This document shows, in pieces, positions 45,383-59,024 of a stretch of 64,000 nt of DNA. The first letter of the stretch is position 1. Each line of letters opens with the position of its first letter. Below the pieces are notes generated by a model. That model did no database searches. It saw only the letters and a list, made by a program, of their open reading frames with translations, and had not been told where the DNA came from. The position numbers were made by a program, and so were the translations under genes. This DNA comes from Chrysoporthe austroafricana (taxonomy: Eukaryota; Ascomycota; Sordariomycetes; Diaporthales; Cryphonectriaceae): positions 1,552,342-1,616,341 of the forward strand of contig JYIP02000007.1 in NCBI GenBank assembly GCA_001051155.2, written 5' to 3'.

Positions 45383-47649
45383 ATTTTTATTTTGAGGTGT
45401 TCGAGGAGTCCGCACTGCAAAACGGAGTAGATAATAGATACCCCGACGGTGGCCCCCTCCCGGCCATGCTCCTGCGGGATGGCGAGTGTCTTCGGTGGAG
45501 GAGACCGGTGTCCTCGCACGAGTGTTCGCCTGTGGGGTTATCCGTGTCCTTCTCCAGGCACGCTGGGCAGTCAGTCCTGCATGGGGTCACCGGTACCCGC
45601 CTTTGGCATTCCTCCGGAGGAACAACCCATCGTTCTCCTCCTGGGTAGCCCCATCGGAGGTTCCACATAGATGGAGGCAGGCATGCTGGTTCAACCGATC
45701 AAATCGAGATACACGTTTTCCCCATCCATACCTGGCAGATCCACAGCAGTTTGTGCTACCAGAAGTATCCGGCGTCCCAAATTGGCATCGTAGAGCTGTC
45801 TGGCTGGACATCGTACTTAGTATACGTTAAGAGGAACTTGTGACTTCTGCTGTTAGGTCTTTCTACAGGCGGGATGAACCGGGCGAACCGCGGCACTGCG
45901 CGGGAGGCTAGTTTTTAGTGTGTTAGTGCGGGCCTGACGCGTGATCCGAGGCCGGTATAGCTTGAGAGCGGTAGCGCGACGATAGCTTCGGCTTCGACCT
46001 TGTCCTTCACTTGCTGCTTCTCGAGGTGTGGTCAAATCTCCTGCAATGTGCGTACTAAGTAAGTATGGGGTGTGGCTCTCCTTCACGGGGGCCCGATGTC
46101 TCAATAACTGTGGCCGCTGGTTGGGCAGGTCCTGCAGGGCTGTGAGAAAGCAGGGCAGGCCGCAGGCATTGACAGGCCCAGAGCACCCCGTCATGCGCGC
46201 CCAGGATCCGGGGGCAGCTTGCATGCTGGGTATTGGGTAGGCGCTACGCGAGTGTGGATGTACACCCCCGCGGCGGCGTGTATGGAGGTGTACTTGCTGA
46301 CCTTCTGCAGCAGCATTGGGTGGCTGAAATTGCGCATGTGGAATGGGAGCGAGAGGCGGCGCCGGGCCACTGCAGGTGCCTGAACCCCTGCAGAGAAGGC
46401 GTGTTCGAAGATTACAGGCACGGGGGCACTGGCATGCTCGGGCGTGCAACAGGTTGGGTACGGCAGGGCCAGCCACAGGTGACAGACGGCGGAGGAACCA
46501 TCATCAGCAGCCGTCAGCAGCCCATCCCTCGGAACCTGCCACTGCTGCAGAGTACTTCCATGGTACGTCCACAGCACAGGCACTGCCGGCCAGGGCTGGG
46601 CGGCCCCATCGTCATCACCGTCGCGACTTTTTTTTTATTAGCAGCGCCCAATCTGGCCCTCTTCTCCATTCCTTCGCCTTCCTTCCTGCCCACGCCTCAT
46701 CGATCTCAGACCCCGATCCCATCGCCGCCGCCCGCGTTCTCCCCCACAGCGAAGGCTACCGCTAGGCTCCGCGCTGTAATTTCCCATCGCCGGGTGGGCT
46801 CGACCTCGATCCTCGACCCGTCCCTGGACCCTGACCTTGACTCGAGCCCGACGGGACGCGGTGCCAGCCAGCTCCTGCAAGGTGCAAGGCCGCCGCCCAG
46901 AGCACTCAGCACGAGCCCTTCGAGCAGCGCAGCGCAGCCGAGACAAGGCGCGCGCACGAACCAGCGACCCGGTCCGATGGTCCTGACAAGACGAGCTCGG
47001 TCCCTGGGCGCCTCCACCACCTCGTCCTCCTCTCTCACCTTCGTGTCCGTCTCTGTCCCGTCGCCGCTCTTTTCTTGAAACTGGCCGCCACGAACCTCCC
47101 CGTCGGCCCTGCTGCAGATGCTGCTGCTCCCCTTCTCTTCCTTCTCTGATGACTGTGCCTATTTATTTCGCCTTGAGCTCCACTCTTCGTTCCGGGTTTC
47201 ACTCTTTTAATTTTGGCACTGCCGGGAGGAACCTGCCAGCCTGTCTGCATCTGACCTGCCGTCAGCCCAGGCGCACAAGCACACCCTTGACCGACGGACG
47301 AGATCGTCCCAGCTTGGCGCCGGTCCCCCGGATACTAATACGCGACGCGATTATCCCGGCCTGCCAGCCCAGGATTTCTCCACTCCCTCTCTTCTTTTTC
47401 GAAAAGGGGGATCCTCCCACCTACTGCCAGAGGACTCGGGCACTTGTCGACGACGCGACAGGTACTGAGAATCAGCCGCAGACGACCTGTCCATCGTCTG
47501 TGCTGATCTCAAAGTGGTAAGCGACCCCCAAACCGCCGTCCCATGCCACAGGGCGCATCCCGCTGGCCCCCAGTCCAGTCCAGTCCAGCCCGCAGCCTGG
47601 CCGGGGAGGAGCATCTCGTCTGACGTGCAGGCGTCTGACTCCTGTTTAG
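45383..47649. other. 2.3 kb region upstream of the giant coiled-coil gene
   Basis: 3' flank of TYS1 and, in its right part, the leader and missing first coding exon of the next gene. An ATG directly followed by GTACGT at 46559-46567 is one candidate first exon. The ATGs at 46979 and 47149 are in open frames but have no good donor before their stops. A T-run lies near 46628. Confidence 0.45.
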
Positions 47650-50600
47650 GTTTCCGCAAAGACGTCTTCGCAAGAGTCGTCACCACCACTCCCTCCTCGT
47701 GCACCCGCACAGGACGGTCTGCGACCCAATCGGTCCGCGAGTCAATCACCGCCGAGGTCTCCAGCGCTGTCGACCGCGTCCACTGCCGACGGCGAAGCGT
47801 CCTCTCCTTTCGTTCCACACCTTGCGGCCCCGCTGCTGCCGAAGCGAGCCTTGGACCTGCTGAGGACGCCGCCGCCCCCTCGCGTCGAGAACGGCGAAGA
47901 CAGTCAGTACGTTACTGCGAGTTGGGGCAGCCCGTACCCCAGATCAGACGAGGCCAGCCTGAGGCCACAGAGTTCCGGCAGCGAGGCGTCCGACGAGCCG
48001 CCGATCCATCGCCTGGAGCTTGACACCCCATTTCTGCGCCCAGCTCCGTACCTGGCAGCCGCGCCCGCGGAGCAGCATCCAGCTTCTCTGGCCGCCATCC
48101 TTGTGAATCGCGCCAGGAGGCCCGACCTTGCGCACGGCCTGACCGAGGACTGGATTCGCCAACATACGGCTGCTGACGAGCACGTCGAACCTCGACATTG
48201 GCTCAGCGACGGTTCTGACAGCGAGCACTCTTCACTGAGCGGCTCACCACCCCCAGAGGCCGCCGCGTGGCTTGAAGACAAGGACCTCGTCACGCCGAAG
48301 GCCAGTTCCGGCCGCGTCGCGTCTCAGCAGTCGTCGAGCCAACACCCGCGCGCGCGATCGAGCACCGAGACTCTTAAGCAGAGCACTGTGGATCAGTTGC
48401 GACAGCCGCAACGTGAAAAGATGGCGACCCCTGGCGCGGACAGCGCTGAGTCCGGCAGCGCTAGCGACTTGACGGTGCTCACAGGCACCCCTGACCATCG
48501 CCCGGCCACACCAAACGGCAAAATGGGTAGCAGATCAGGGTCAACGGACGCGCAGTTGAAAGAGATGAAGAGACCGGTGACACCGATGCGAGTAGAGACT
48601 AAGAAGGAGTCTGCGCCTACGCCTCGGATTAAGAAGCGAGTGCCATGGCGCGGTAAGAGCATCATGGTCCTGCTCCCAAGGGACGAGGGCAGAGGCAAGC
48701 CGGGTGGTCAGCCCATTCCCCTCAAGGAGCACGAAGCTCGGAATATGTTCAGAGAATGGGAACAGCTGGGATATGACATTCGCGGGTTCGACTTGAACGA
48801 ACCTGCGGGATACTCAGCACTTCCCGTGGAGCACTATTCCAGGAGTAGGGACGAATGGCCTGATGTTGAAGAAACGAAGAGGGAGTGGGCAGAGCGCGCA
48901 TTTAAAGTCACGCTCCCTGACATTGGGGGTGAGTTCCCTCTAACGGATGTCTCGTCTTGGACAGCTCGCTAACAAGCCCTGCAGCGTGGAAGAGGTACGT
49001 CGATGAGTTGAACGAGGCTAAGCTTAGAGCTCTTGGTGTCTCGTTTGCCGACGAGGAGCCGCCGCCTCCGCCGCCTGCGTCCATCTCCCCCAACCCACAA
49101 GCCCTCAGCCGACGAGCCACGGTCACGCAGTATCCTCCACTGCCTTTCTCGCCGCCGATTCCGCCGTCGTCAGCGTCGAGTCAAGGACTGCAGCAGTTTC
49201 CGTTCCCTGGGCAGCCTGCCCCTGGCAGCATGAATGCTGTTGGGCCACCAGCCCCATTCACCGGAAATTTCACCTCGCAGCACCCAGCCGCGATGTCTCC
49301 AAACCAGCCACCGTTTGGTTTCATGCCTCCTCAGTCGCAGCCATCGCCCAGAGATATGCTTCTTTCTCAGCAAGGAATGCATCGTGCCTCCCCGTCGGTG
49401 TCGACCTCTCCTTTCGCACCGGGCGGTTTCCAGCCTCCGCTTCCTCATCAGCGCCACCAGTCGCTTCAGTTCCCTCAGCTGCCGCATCAACAGTTCATTC
49501 CCCCTGCTAGATCAACTCCGCATCTTCAGGAGCTGCGTGAGGAGGAGGAGGAGGAGCAGGCCAAGACTCCGTCAAAGACCCCGGAGCCTGGCCCATCGCT
49601 CGTCCGTCACAATGCAAGTGATAGTCTTCAGAGGGAAATCGACGAGGCCGAATATCACTTGGAAGAACAGTTCCGATCCCAGCTTGAGCATGATCAAGAC
49701 TACAGCCCGCACAACGAGGGCGATAGGATCCAGGCGGCAGTCCCACAGGTCCAAGAACCGCCTTTGCAGTATGTGCCTCAGGCGCCGCAATTCGAGAACT
49801 CCATCACCGACGATCTTGTTCTCCACCACCCACGACCTCATAGTAGAGGGCATTCACTGTCCCAAAAGTATTTCGGCGAGGAAGACATCAAGACCAGCTC
49901 GGGTGCCGGAGGCTTTAGCAGCCTGAACACGATTCAGGATGACAAGTTGGGTGAGGAGATCGAGACGAATCCAAGCAACCTTGGAACGCCGGTCCACGAG
50001 AAATTTCCCGGCTTGTCCCACGACAGGACGTTCAGCAATCCTTGGCAGGACGTTCAATCGATTTCTCGCCGGCCAAGCCACGACAGCAAGCCTTCCAACT
50101 CTTCTAAATTTAATGTTGCAGCGCCTGAGTTCAAGTTCAACCCGACGAGCTCGTTCCAGCCTGGACAGTTCAACTTTGGAAGCAACACATTCCAGCCTGC
50201 TGTTTTCCAGAGCGCTTTTGTGCCCAGGCCTCCAGAGTCAGTCCAGTCGAGCCAGTTCAGCCCTCCAGCGGCGCCGTCGTCCAAGATCAATGCCAAGGCC
50301 CCGGTCTTCTCTCCTGGCTCGAGCGAATTCAACTTCTCCGCTACTGGGGGCCCGACTTTCAGGCCAGACGCCCCTTCTTTCACTCCGATGCAATCATTCA
50401 ATGGCTCTGTCACATCGCCAGTACTCTCTGGTAGCGATAGCGGCACGATGCCGATGTCCATCTTTGGCAACATTGATCTCAACAAGCCAGACATTGTCAA
50501 GCCTGTGAAGCAATCCAAGGCCATCCCTATTATGCGACCATCGAGTCGCTCGTCGAGTCAGGCAGAGCAACGCCGGACTGTAACTGAGGATGAGAACGGC

Positions 50601-53600
50601 GACATCTTGGATGAGTCGAGAAGTAAGAGATTGAGAAGCGCAAGTGTGGACAGAAATGAGGAGATTCGATTCATGGAACCGACAGAACATGTCACTTCTA
50701 TTGAGAATGTTCCAGAGAATGTTCGGGAAGAGAAAACCGCTGAGGAGGAGCGCCCCGTTCCTGAAACAGCAATGTCTTCGACCATTGTCTCCGATTCTAC
50801 AGATGCCAAGGATACAACCAGCTTGTCCGAAATATCTGCCGCCGACCAGAACGCCATGACCTGGGCGCCAGTTGAGCTGAGGACTGAAGCTGAGATTTCG
50901 GACTTCAACGCTGCGAGACCTTTTGGAGAGGATTCTTTCAGACCAAGTCACAAGAAGAGTCTTTCCGCGACAGCGAGGCCGTTCATCCCCGGCATGTCTT
51001 TCGCAGACGACGATGGCGACAAAGAAAACACGCCAGTTCCGGGACATTTTGAGGAGTCCGTGTTGGAGCCTGTCAAGCAAGCTGCTGTCAGTCCAGTGGA
51101 AGAAGAGGTCGCCAATGACGTTCCTCAGCAATCTATCGAGATTGAGATGTCGCCAGCGATCAGTCAAAACGGTGAGGAACACGCCAATCTCGATCAGACC
51201 CGATTCTTGCCATCGCCCTCGCCTGTCAACATGGGCCTCCGTGCGAGCAGGTTCGCTGGAAGTCCCTCTCCTGTCAAAGGCCTGGCTGCTTCGAAGTACG
51301 CCAGGTCACCATCTGCAACCTCGGAGGCTGGGGCCCACGAACCACAAGAGGCTCTGGTTTCCTCTGTCACTGCTGAAGATCTTGAGGACACTCAGGGAAC
51401 GGTGTCTGGACCTGTCAGTCCACCGGCCATTCAGTTCGAAGAAGATCGCGAACTCCGTGAACCGACCTTCGAAGAAATTGATGAAGTTATGCGGCACATC
51501 AATGAGGATCCAGCTATGGGTGTCAAGAAGACGATCGAGTCGCCTCTCTGGCAGCCAAGTCCATCACGACCTATTCTGATTCCTGGCGGCAATAATGGGT
51601 CTCCAAAGCACATTCACCCACATTTGCGAGATAATGCGCCGAGCCCCAGCCCAAGGCATTATCATCTTCCACTTAAAGTGCTGGCGCCCCTGCACTCTAC
51701 TGAATTGGAGGATCCATTCGTTGATCCTCCAGCGAGCGCCCAGGTATCTCGAATTGGATCGAGCGAGAGCCATGCTAGTGATGACTGGGAACGCGCCTTC
51801 AGTGACGAGGAGCAGAACAAGCTGGATTCCAGGGCCACATTTTTCGATGGGCGGGTCAATGACCTGGTTGATGGCGTCCTAGAAGCTCGCTTAGGCCCTC
51901 TGGAGAAGGCATTGGGAGGTATCCAGCTTGCTCTGGCCTCGTTTTCTGACCGCACGCCACTTGGTCGTCGTGAACGCCGCAGTGTCTCTGCCGATGTTGT
52001 CCAGGAGAGCGACGCGGACGATGAAGATGATGAGCCCATTCCGCGTCGCTCTATGAGCCCTCGGAAGGACAGGCGGATGGAACAGATCAGGGCAGTTGTG
52101 ATGGAAGCCATTGCAACTCAACAACGCAACAATGCCCCGCTGCCTCCGCTACCGCCCTCTGCTGGACTAGATGAAGCATCCACTCAGACTATGTCGTCTA
52201 TCCTGAAGGCAATGGAAGAGATGAAGCAGCAGTTTAGCGAGTCTCTCCACCTGGACTTCCGAGCTGAGGACCTACGGACGGTTGTTGAGGAGGCGGTTGA
52301 GAGTCGACTGCCTCCCCCACCACCACCCGCACCAGTAGTTGAAGCTAAGGACGAGCGGGAGGACCTAGCTGAGAAACTGAATGAGTTATCAGCTCGTTAT
52401 GCCGATCTGGAACAGCGTCTACACATCGAGGAGGCCAAGGTTGCAACCGAGGTTGCCTCAAGAAGGGTTGTCGAAGATCGGGCCGCTGATCTCGAGAGGC
52501 AGCTGCACATGGCGGAGACAAGGGTCGAGGTGGAGATCATCAATCGCAGCGCCTATGATCAGCGTGTTGGTGACCTCGAGGACAAGCTGAGCCACCAAGA
52601 GGAAGTGGTTGAGAGTGAGATCAGCCTCAGGCGGGCAGCTGAGGATAGACTGTCTGAGGTTCAACGTCTTCTCCGCATTTCTTCTGAGGAAGAAGTGCGT
52701 CTGCGTGAAAACCTCGAGGAGAAGGATGAGAGGGTATCGATCCTCGACGCCAACAACAGCAAGAACCAGATGCGCCTGGCTCTGCTGGAAGCATCCCTGG
52801 AGAACGCCCAGAAAGACAGGGCTGACCTGGAAGCTCGGGCAGAAATTGCCGAAGTTGAGGCCCGCGACCTCCGTCAGGAAGCGAACCGCTGGAGGATCGA
52901 AGCAGAGCGAGCCATCGAATTGTCTGAACGCCAGGGTGATGATCTGCACCACGCTCTCGAGGAGAAGAAGCAGCTTCACGTGCTCGTTGACACACTCGGT
53001 ACTCAGCTGAATGAGAACGAACGAGTGCGTGAGAATTGGCGTGCTAAGTTCCTGTCCCTGCAAGAGGATATGGGACGCGCTACGTTCGAAATCAACGAGG
53101 AAAATGCGCGTCGTGCCAAGAGGGAGCAGGCCATGCTTGCTCGACAGGAGGTACTCGATGCTAAGCTGCAGGCAGAGTCTCGAACCCGTGAGCGTCTGGA
53201 GACCGAGCTTGAGAGACTCGAGGCTGGCGAGCGCCAAGGCATGAAGGCCGTCAACGAGGCCAAGAGGCTCGACGCCCTTCTTGGAGAGATGAGGACGGAG
53301 AACCACAAGCTTCAGCAGACCGCATTGCGCTACCAGGCCGAGTTCGCAGAGGCCCGGGAATCTGGGGCACGTGAAATCCAACGGACCCGGGACTCGATGC
53401 AGCGCCGGCTCGAGGAAGCAAACAACCAGGTCAACTTGGTCCGCGAGGAGCTCGAGGACCAGATCTCGAGGCTGCAAGCCCAACTTGACCAAGCTAAACT
53501 CGACGCCGATACCGTGCGGTCACAATATGATATGCTCGTGGAGGATGCCAGCCACCATCAGAAGGGCGACATTGAGGCGCTCAATCAGAAGCATCAGGAC

Positions 53601-54752
53601 GAGATGGAAGACCTGCAGGCTCGCCTTGAGAGGCAGCTCAACAACGCGATGGAAGATGCCCAGCGCGCCGAGTCTAATCTCCTGGAGCGCCTCAGCATCT
53701 CGACGTCCAAGTGCGAGCATCTTCAAGACCGTGTTAGTCATCTCGAAGAGAAGCTTGAGATTACCAGGGAGGCCGCTCGTGCCGCCGCTCAAGCTGCCAG
53801 GGTCTCTGGTGTCGCTACCCCGCCTGTCGCAGGCGTTGTTACGCCACAAGTCATCGCACAGCCTGTCCTCGTCGCGCAGCCGCAGTCTCAATCGGAAGCT
53901 GTTGCCAATGCTATGCAGCTACCCGAGAAGATTTCACCACAGGCCCTTCGAGAGTCCATCATGGTCCTGCAAGAACAGCTGCAGGAGCGCGAGCAGAAGA
54001 TCGAGAGCCTTGAGCAGACGGTCGCGAAGCTTGATCCCGAGGCTGAGACGAAGATTGCTAAGCGTGATGACGAGATCATCTGGCTTCGTGAGCTCCTCGC
54101 CGTGAGGCACTCAGACTTGCAGGACATCATCACGGCTCTCGGCCGGGACGACTACGATCAGGAGCGCGTGCGAGATGCTGCTATTCGCCTCAAGGCCAAC
54201 TTGCAGATGGAGCAGCAAGAGCGCGAGAGAGCCGTGAACGGCGGCTCGAACATCAATCTGCCAAATATCGCTGCCAGTCTGCGTGAGCGCGCACCCGGAG
54301 TCGTTCAAGCAGTAGGCCCCTTGGCTGCTGCCTTGGGTAACTGGCGGAAGGGAGCAGGCTTTGCCAACATCAATAAGCCGTCGCCAGCAGTCGGTTCCAC
54401 TACTGCCACGCCCCAAAAGGATGGCCTGGCGTCGCAGAGCAGCTTCCTCTCGGGGCTGCTAACCCCGCCTCAGTCCAATCTCCGCCAAATACCAGCGTCG
54501 GGCCAGCAAACCGCCTTCTCTGCCACAGGTCGTCGCTTCACGCCTCAGGATCTTGCAAATAGACCCAAGCCGCCAGCCATGTCGCAGCGACAGGCTGGGA
54601 AGATGCCGGCTCGTGACCAAGGAAGCCCATTCCGCGAGCCGAGCGAGCCGAGCCTGCCACAGACGCCGCCTATGATGCGCTCAGCGGCGTACGACGACGA
54701 CGCACTTGCGCAGGATGAATTTGACGACGCTGGTTTCTTTGATGACGAGTGA
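47650..54752 (+). CDS. Giant disordered/coiled-coil protein, start exon unresolved
   Basis: Two large exons, 47650-48928 and 48985-54752, joined over a 56-bp intron (48929-48984) as LPDIG|AWKRYVDEL, encode at least 2,348 aa. The frame opens at an acceptor (CTGTTTAG at 47642-47649) with VSAKTSSQESSPP and contains no Met for 257 codons, so an upstream start exon is required. Layout: Ser/Pro-rich disorder; a conserved-looking block about residue 327 (KKRVPWRGKSIMVLLPRDEG, then EWEQLGYDIRGFDL); after the intron, Pro- and Gln-rich segments with repeated Phe-Asn/Ser patterns (QFNFGSNTFQPAVF); acidic middle; long heptad coiled coil about residues 1550-2130; Ser/Pro tail with the acidic end DEFDDAGFFDDE. 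No membrane segment or enzyme domain. Probably a cytoskeletal, septal or spindle-pole scaffold, but that is only inference from the coiled coil. Similar long fungal proteins are annotated as NIMA-interacting, which I cannot confirm. Confidence 0.82.
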
Positions 54753-55637
54753 GAGAGCCTTGTCGATTTATATCTCGCAGTTGCATGGGGCCTACCAAAT
54801 TTATAAACTTTCCTTTGTCGATATGAGCGCCTTAAGGCGGGAGGAGATATTAAGGAGAAATTGGTTTCATTTGTGCTACTTCGACCTTCGTTTTCTTTCT
54901 CTTTCCTGACCACAGAAACGAGAACGCAAGCCCGACATACCCACGACCACTGCATCACTAGAATGATACCCCTGACTTCAACTGCGAGCACGAGCACGAG
55001 ACTATTGCGATGGAGAGCTGTTATTATACTGTATCGTATTTTTAAATGCTACACTTTCTTTTCTGGCTACATTGATTGACCAATTGGAGGATATACCATC
55101 GAGAGCTTGGGAGAAGCTGAGGCCCTGTGAGTCGTCTGTTGCTTCGCCGCATTCTCGCCCACATATCTTTGTATATATGGACGAGATGAGGCGATACTTG
55201 AAGCGATAGATGGGGTCGTTTGTACGGGGTAATTGATAGATCAGAGAGAGATCTTTGCATATAATTAATCATTGTCTCCTAGTACGTGCCTTTCGTGCTC
55301 GGTCGCGGGACAAGCGACTGTCGCGAGTGTCTCAGTAAGCCTCAACTCTGGTACCTGGCCTGGCCTGGCCTAGACGGGACCCGCGAGATCTCGCAACGAT
55401 CAATTTTATACACGAAACATTATCTGCACGCCCACGAGCCGTCCACCGATCACGTAGCATTTGTCACTCAAGTCGTTGGCTGTACAAAATCGCCGCCACG
55501 CATAACCGGAACGCCTACCCATGACAACTCCAGGCTCCTCTAGAGCCCCCCTTCCTAGGAGCTGGAGCTGTAGTCATCCTCGTGAAACCCCACACATTAC
55601 GAAGCCAGGCCGCCCCATCGCCAGCAACACCGGCCCC
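54753..55637. other. Convergent intergenic region
   Basis: 3' flanks of the coiled-coil gene and of the secreted Ser-rich protein gene. No gene seen. Confidence 0.65.
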
Positions 55638-56565
55638 TTACTCCTCGCAGAAGAAGTTGAACTCGGCGTTGGAGCTCACGAGCGCCAGCGTCGCCGACGA
55701 CGTGGTGCTGACGCTGGTGCTGGTGGTCGAGGTCGACGTGGAGGTCGACGAGCTCGAGCTGGAGCTGGAGCTGGACGACGACGTCGAGGTCGACGTCGAG
55801 GACGAGTCCGAGGACGAGCTTATCGCCACCTCCTCGTTGGTGATGTCCGCCTTGCACTGGGCTGGCGGGGTGGGTGTTGGTCAGCGCTGGTTGGCACGTA
55901 CAGCCCACGAGCTACCGGGCATATCTGATCTTCCTGTCTTGGAGAAGTGGAGGGGGGGGGGGGAAACTGAAGGCGGGTTATGGAAGGGGGGGAGGGGGCG
56001 TGGCTGCTTACTGTTCTGCGTGTTACAGTCCCCCACGGTGAAGCTCTGGCCGCCGCTGTTGGCCATGGACGCGCAGCTGTTCATCTGGTTGTCGCACGAC
56101 CGGCCCGCCGCGCTCGCGAAGTCGGTGAACGTGTTACCATCGACCTCGAAGGGCCGCTCGGAGTCGCTCGTCAGGGTGACCTGGCCGCCGCGGCAGGTCA
56201 GCTACATGGCCTCGTCCACACACACCCACACAAAGATCTCACACAATCAACGGCCCGCCGCTTCCCAAACTTGAACCCTCGTCCTGTCCCTGTTGCGAAA
56301 CCAGCGAAGGACGGGGGGGAGGGGCCCGGGGGGAGGAAGGAGTGGATAGGGGCCGAGTGGAGGAAGTCGGGTTGCTTACAGGTTCGGCCTTGATCCCGCC
56401 CAGCGCGCCCGAGAATGTCTGCAGGTTCTTGGTGCTCTGCCGCGGCAGCAGGAGCGCGCCTGCGCCGTGGAAGCTGGCCCGGACCTCGTTGACGATGTCC
56501 GGCGCCGACGCGACCGCCGCGCCGGCGCTAGCGGCCGCCAAGAGGGCGAGTCGTGCGAGCTGCAT
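55638..56565 (-). CDS. Secreted protein with Cys module and Ser/Thr-rich C-terminus
   Basis: Three minus-strand exons, 56565-56380, 56201-56012 and 55861-55638, give 199 aa. Introns 56379-56202 (178 bp) and 56011-55862 (150 bp) keep frame (GIKAEP|LTCRGGQV, CNTQN|TQCKAD). The signal peptide is about MQLARLALLAAASAGAAVASA. The body carries two Cys-bearing segments, DFASAAGRSCDNQMNSCASM then GGQSFTVGDCNTQNTQC, a pattern I associate with many small fungal secreted proteins. A Ser/Thr run of roughly 50 residues (TSTSTSSSSSS type) follows. The end, SSNAEFNFFCEE, is not hydrophobic, so no GPI signal. Probably secreted or wall-bound; function unknown. The splice calls rest on frame continuity and the restored Cys spacing. 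Confidence 0.82.
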
Positions 56566-59024
56566 CGCGCGTCTGTCTGTGGAGGAGGAGGAGGAGGACG
56601 ACGACGACGACGATGGTGATGAGGGCCTGCCGAGGCTGGCGAGGGTAACAGGTGCAGGTACAGGTACAAAGAGAACGTCTCTCTCCTGGTCACCGGCCCA
56701 GTGGGACGAAAGGGCCCGACAGATGGCAGCCCGCCGTCGGTCGTGCCTGGGTTGGCTTCTTCGCTGGTGTCTCCACGCTCGACGGCGAGACCAGGCCCGG
56801 CCGAGCTAGGTGCTGTGCTGTGTTGTGCCGCTGCTGGGCTGGCCCCAGTTGTCGTCCTGCGCAGCAGTTTTCTGGACCGCCGCAGCTCTGCCAGCGCTCG
56901 TTTCGTCGCCTGCGATGGTCACCGGTCGCCGACGCGGTAGATCCACTCCGAAGTCTCGTCGATTTGAGCTCCGACGCGGGGACTCTGCTTATCGCGCGCT
57001 ACAGTTGAAGGTTTGTACACTGGATGAACTACACGTTGCGAGATGCTGCTGTCGATGGGGGGGCCGGAGCAGCACAGGGCGAGACGCCGAGACGTTGGAG
57101 GGGAGGCGCCCACGCGCCCCGGAATCTGAAACGCCCCTGAGACGAGGGGGTGCTGCCCTCTGCGGCGCGAACGCCCGTCTTGGGGAGGAGACCACATGGC
57201 ACATGCCAGATCCTCCCCATGTCGCCCTTTCTGTTGTCGGACGCAAGTCTCTTCGGCCTCGTGGAGGATCCCGTCGGGTCGAGGGTCGAGGTGTCGTCCC
57301 CGCGGTGACGTGGTCGGGAGGCTGACACGCCCAGGCCTCCCTCCGCCGCCCGGGCCCGATGTGCCTCGGCCCACTCAGCCTTGTTAGTCGTCGATGTGGA
57401 TCCCTCAGCCTCGGGGAGAGGTGGCCACCTCCCCCGAGAAGACTCGGCGACTGGTGTCCTGGTAGCGAGGCTCTCGTGGTAATTACTGCTCGAGACCATC
57501 TCTGGACAGACCATCTGCTCAGCATGTGCTTGGCGCCGTCATACTTCTGATCTCATCATTATGCGAGTGGGACCTCGCGGAAGCCCAGCGCCTAGTGGAG
57601 AGCCCCGGGTCTACAATGAACTTGGCCTAGTGTAGAGGTACACTTTCAGCTCTGGACACCAGTGCAGGAACAATTACATTGTGATCCTGAACATAGCCAA
57701 GCAAAAGAATGGGCTCTGGAAGAAAACTAAGCACCAGAACCAATCATCCAATCAATGTGGGATCTCGTCATCTGGTGTCCTCGACCTACTTACTACATCT
57801 AACGACAAAGATGTCTTACACATCCCTCCCACCTCGGCTCGATCAGCTGTGCCACGAAGACCTGCTTCGCATACTTCCCAAATCGTATTCTTCAAGAGTA
57901 GTCAGCGAAAATCGATGTCGTCTCCTGGCCGGCTTTGATGGCCTTCGACCACCTATGCATCTCGGTCCATGGCTCTGTACCGCTAATATCTAGCCACTTG
58001 CCGAGTTCTTGTGCCCGTTGCTTGAAGCCGGTGGCTACCAATGGTGAGCAAGGAAAAACGAAAGAAGAGAACAATCTTCTGGTCATATTTATGTTCCCGG
58101 GATATGTCGACACAGCGCCCACCACCACCACCAACCCTGACAACCGGCAGGAAGCCTCAGCACTGCTGCCGGGCCCGGCCTCGCGGTCGCACAGGGCGTG
58201 AGCGAGGGGGCTCAGGGTTTCCTCTCCGTGCTGAAGATCGAGACACCGACGACAGGTCCAGATGTACTCAGTGAACTTGCTCACTCGCCCGCTCTGGGGC
58301 CGGGGATGGCTGCAGAGGATCCTGACCGCTGCCGACGGCAGGGCCCCGCACGTCAATCATGGAGGCGTTTCGTTTCGTTTCGTTTCATCTCGGATGGCAC
58401 ATGTCAGGAGGAAGCTTCATGCTGTGCCTGGACATTCCCCCTCCCTCTTCTTTTTTTTATTTTTATTTTTATTTATTTAATTTTTTTTTTTAAAAAAAAA
58501 ATTGTCTTTTGGGACGGACAGCGGCGGCACGTGGGAACGGCACATAGAGCACATGGGAACGTCAGGGGTTGTTTTGGTTTTTGGATTGTAGAGAATGGTG
58601 AACGGGTATCTATCTGAATTACATCCATCGTACTTTGTTTTGTGCACATCCACATCCTGCGAATCTACCCGGCGAGAGGCAGCGCTGATGATCTCTCGTG
58701 GGCTCATCATCCTCCACATGTCCCCTCGCCGAGGGCAACGTCCGTCGGGAGGCAGCGACTCAGGTGGCGTCCCCAATTCATGTTCATTAAGAGAAAAGTT
58801 GTACACTATTCTACGCTCGTTAATGGTAAAATGGCTCGTGCCCCTCTTTTTGCAATCAACTCGACTGATTGTGGATCCTGGCCCCTATGCAGAAAAATGC
58901 TATGCTTGCTGTGAAAAAACTCCTCGCCTGCTGTGTCCCGGACAGGAAAAGGAAAAGGAGAAGAGGAAGACGCATGACACCCGCCGCGCTGCCTTCGGAA
59001 GAGCGCGGCGTGCGTCTGGTCCGC
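56566..59024. other. 2.5 kb intergenic region
   Basis: Lies between two tandem minus-strand genes. Frames such as 57892-58356 minus and the ATG at 57810 plus (MSYTSLPPRLDQL) have no supported family. Contains a T/A homopolymer junction at 58479-58503. No gene called. Confidence 0.5.
58479..58503. repeat. T11-A10 near-palindromic homopolymer junction
   Basis: AA-T11-A10-TT is almost perfectly self-complementary and is preceded by a TTTTA-type repeat from about 58451. It could form a hairpin or reflect microsatellite drift. Confidence 0.75.

Noticed and set aside
44186..45415. 409-codon minus frame opposite tyrosyl-tRNA synthetase
   Set aside because: Shadow frame caused by high third-position GC. 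The sense frame carries all synthetase motifs.
57810..57993. Small frame MSYTSLPPRLDQLCHEDLLRIL resembling the start of an F-box protein
   Set aside because: Only about 60 codons, no continuation in any frame after plausible splicing, and similarity too slight to support a call.
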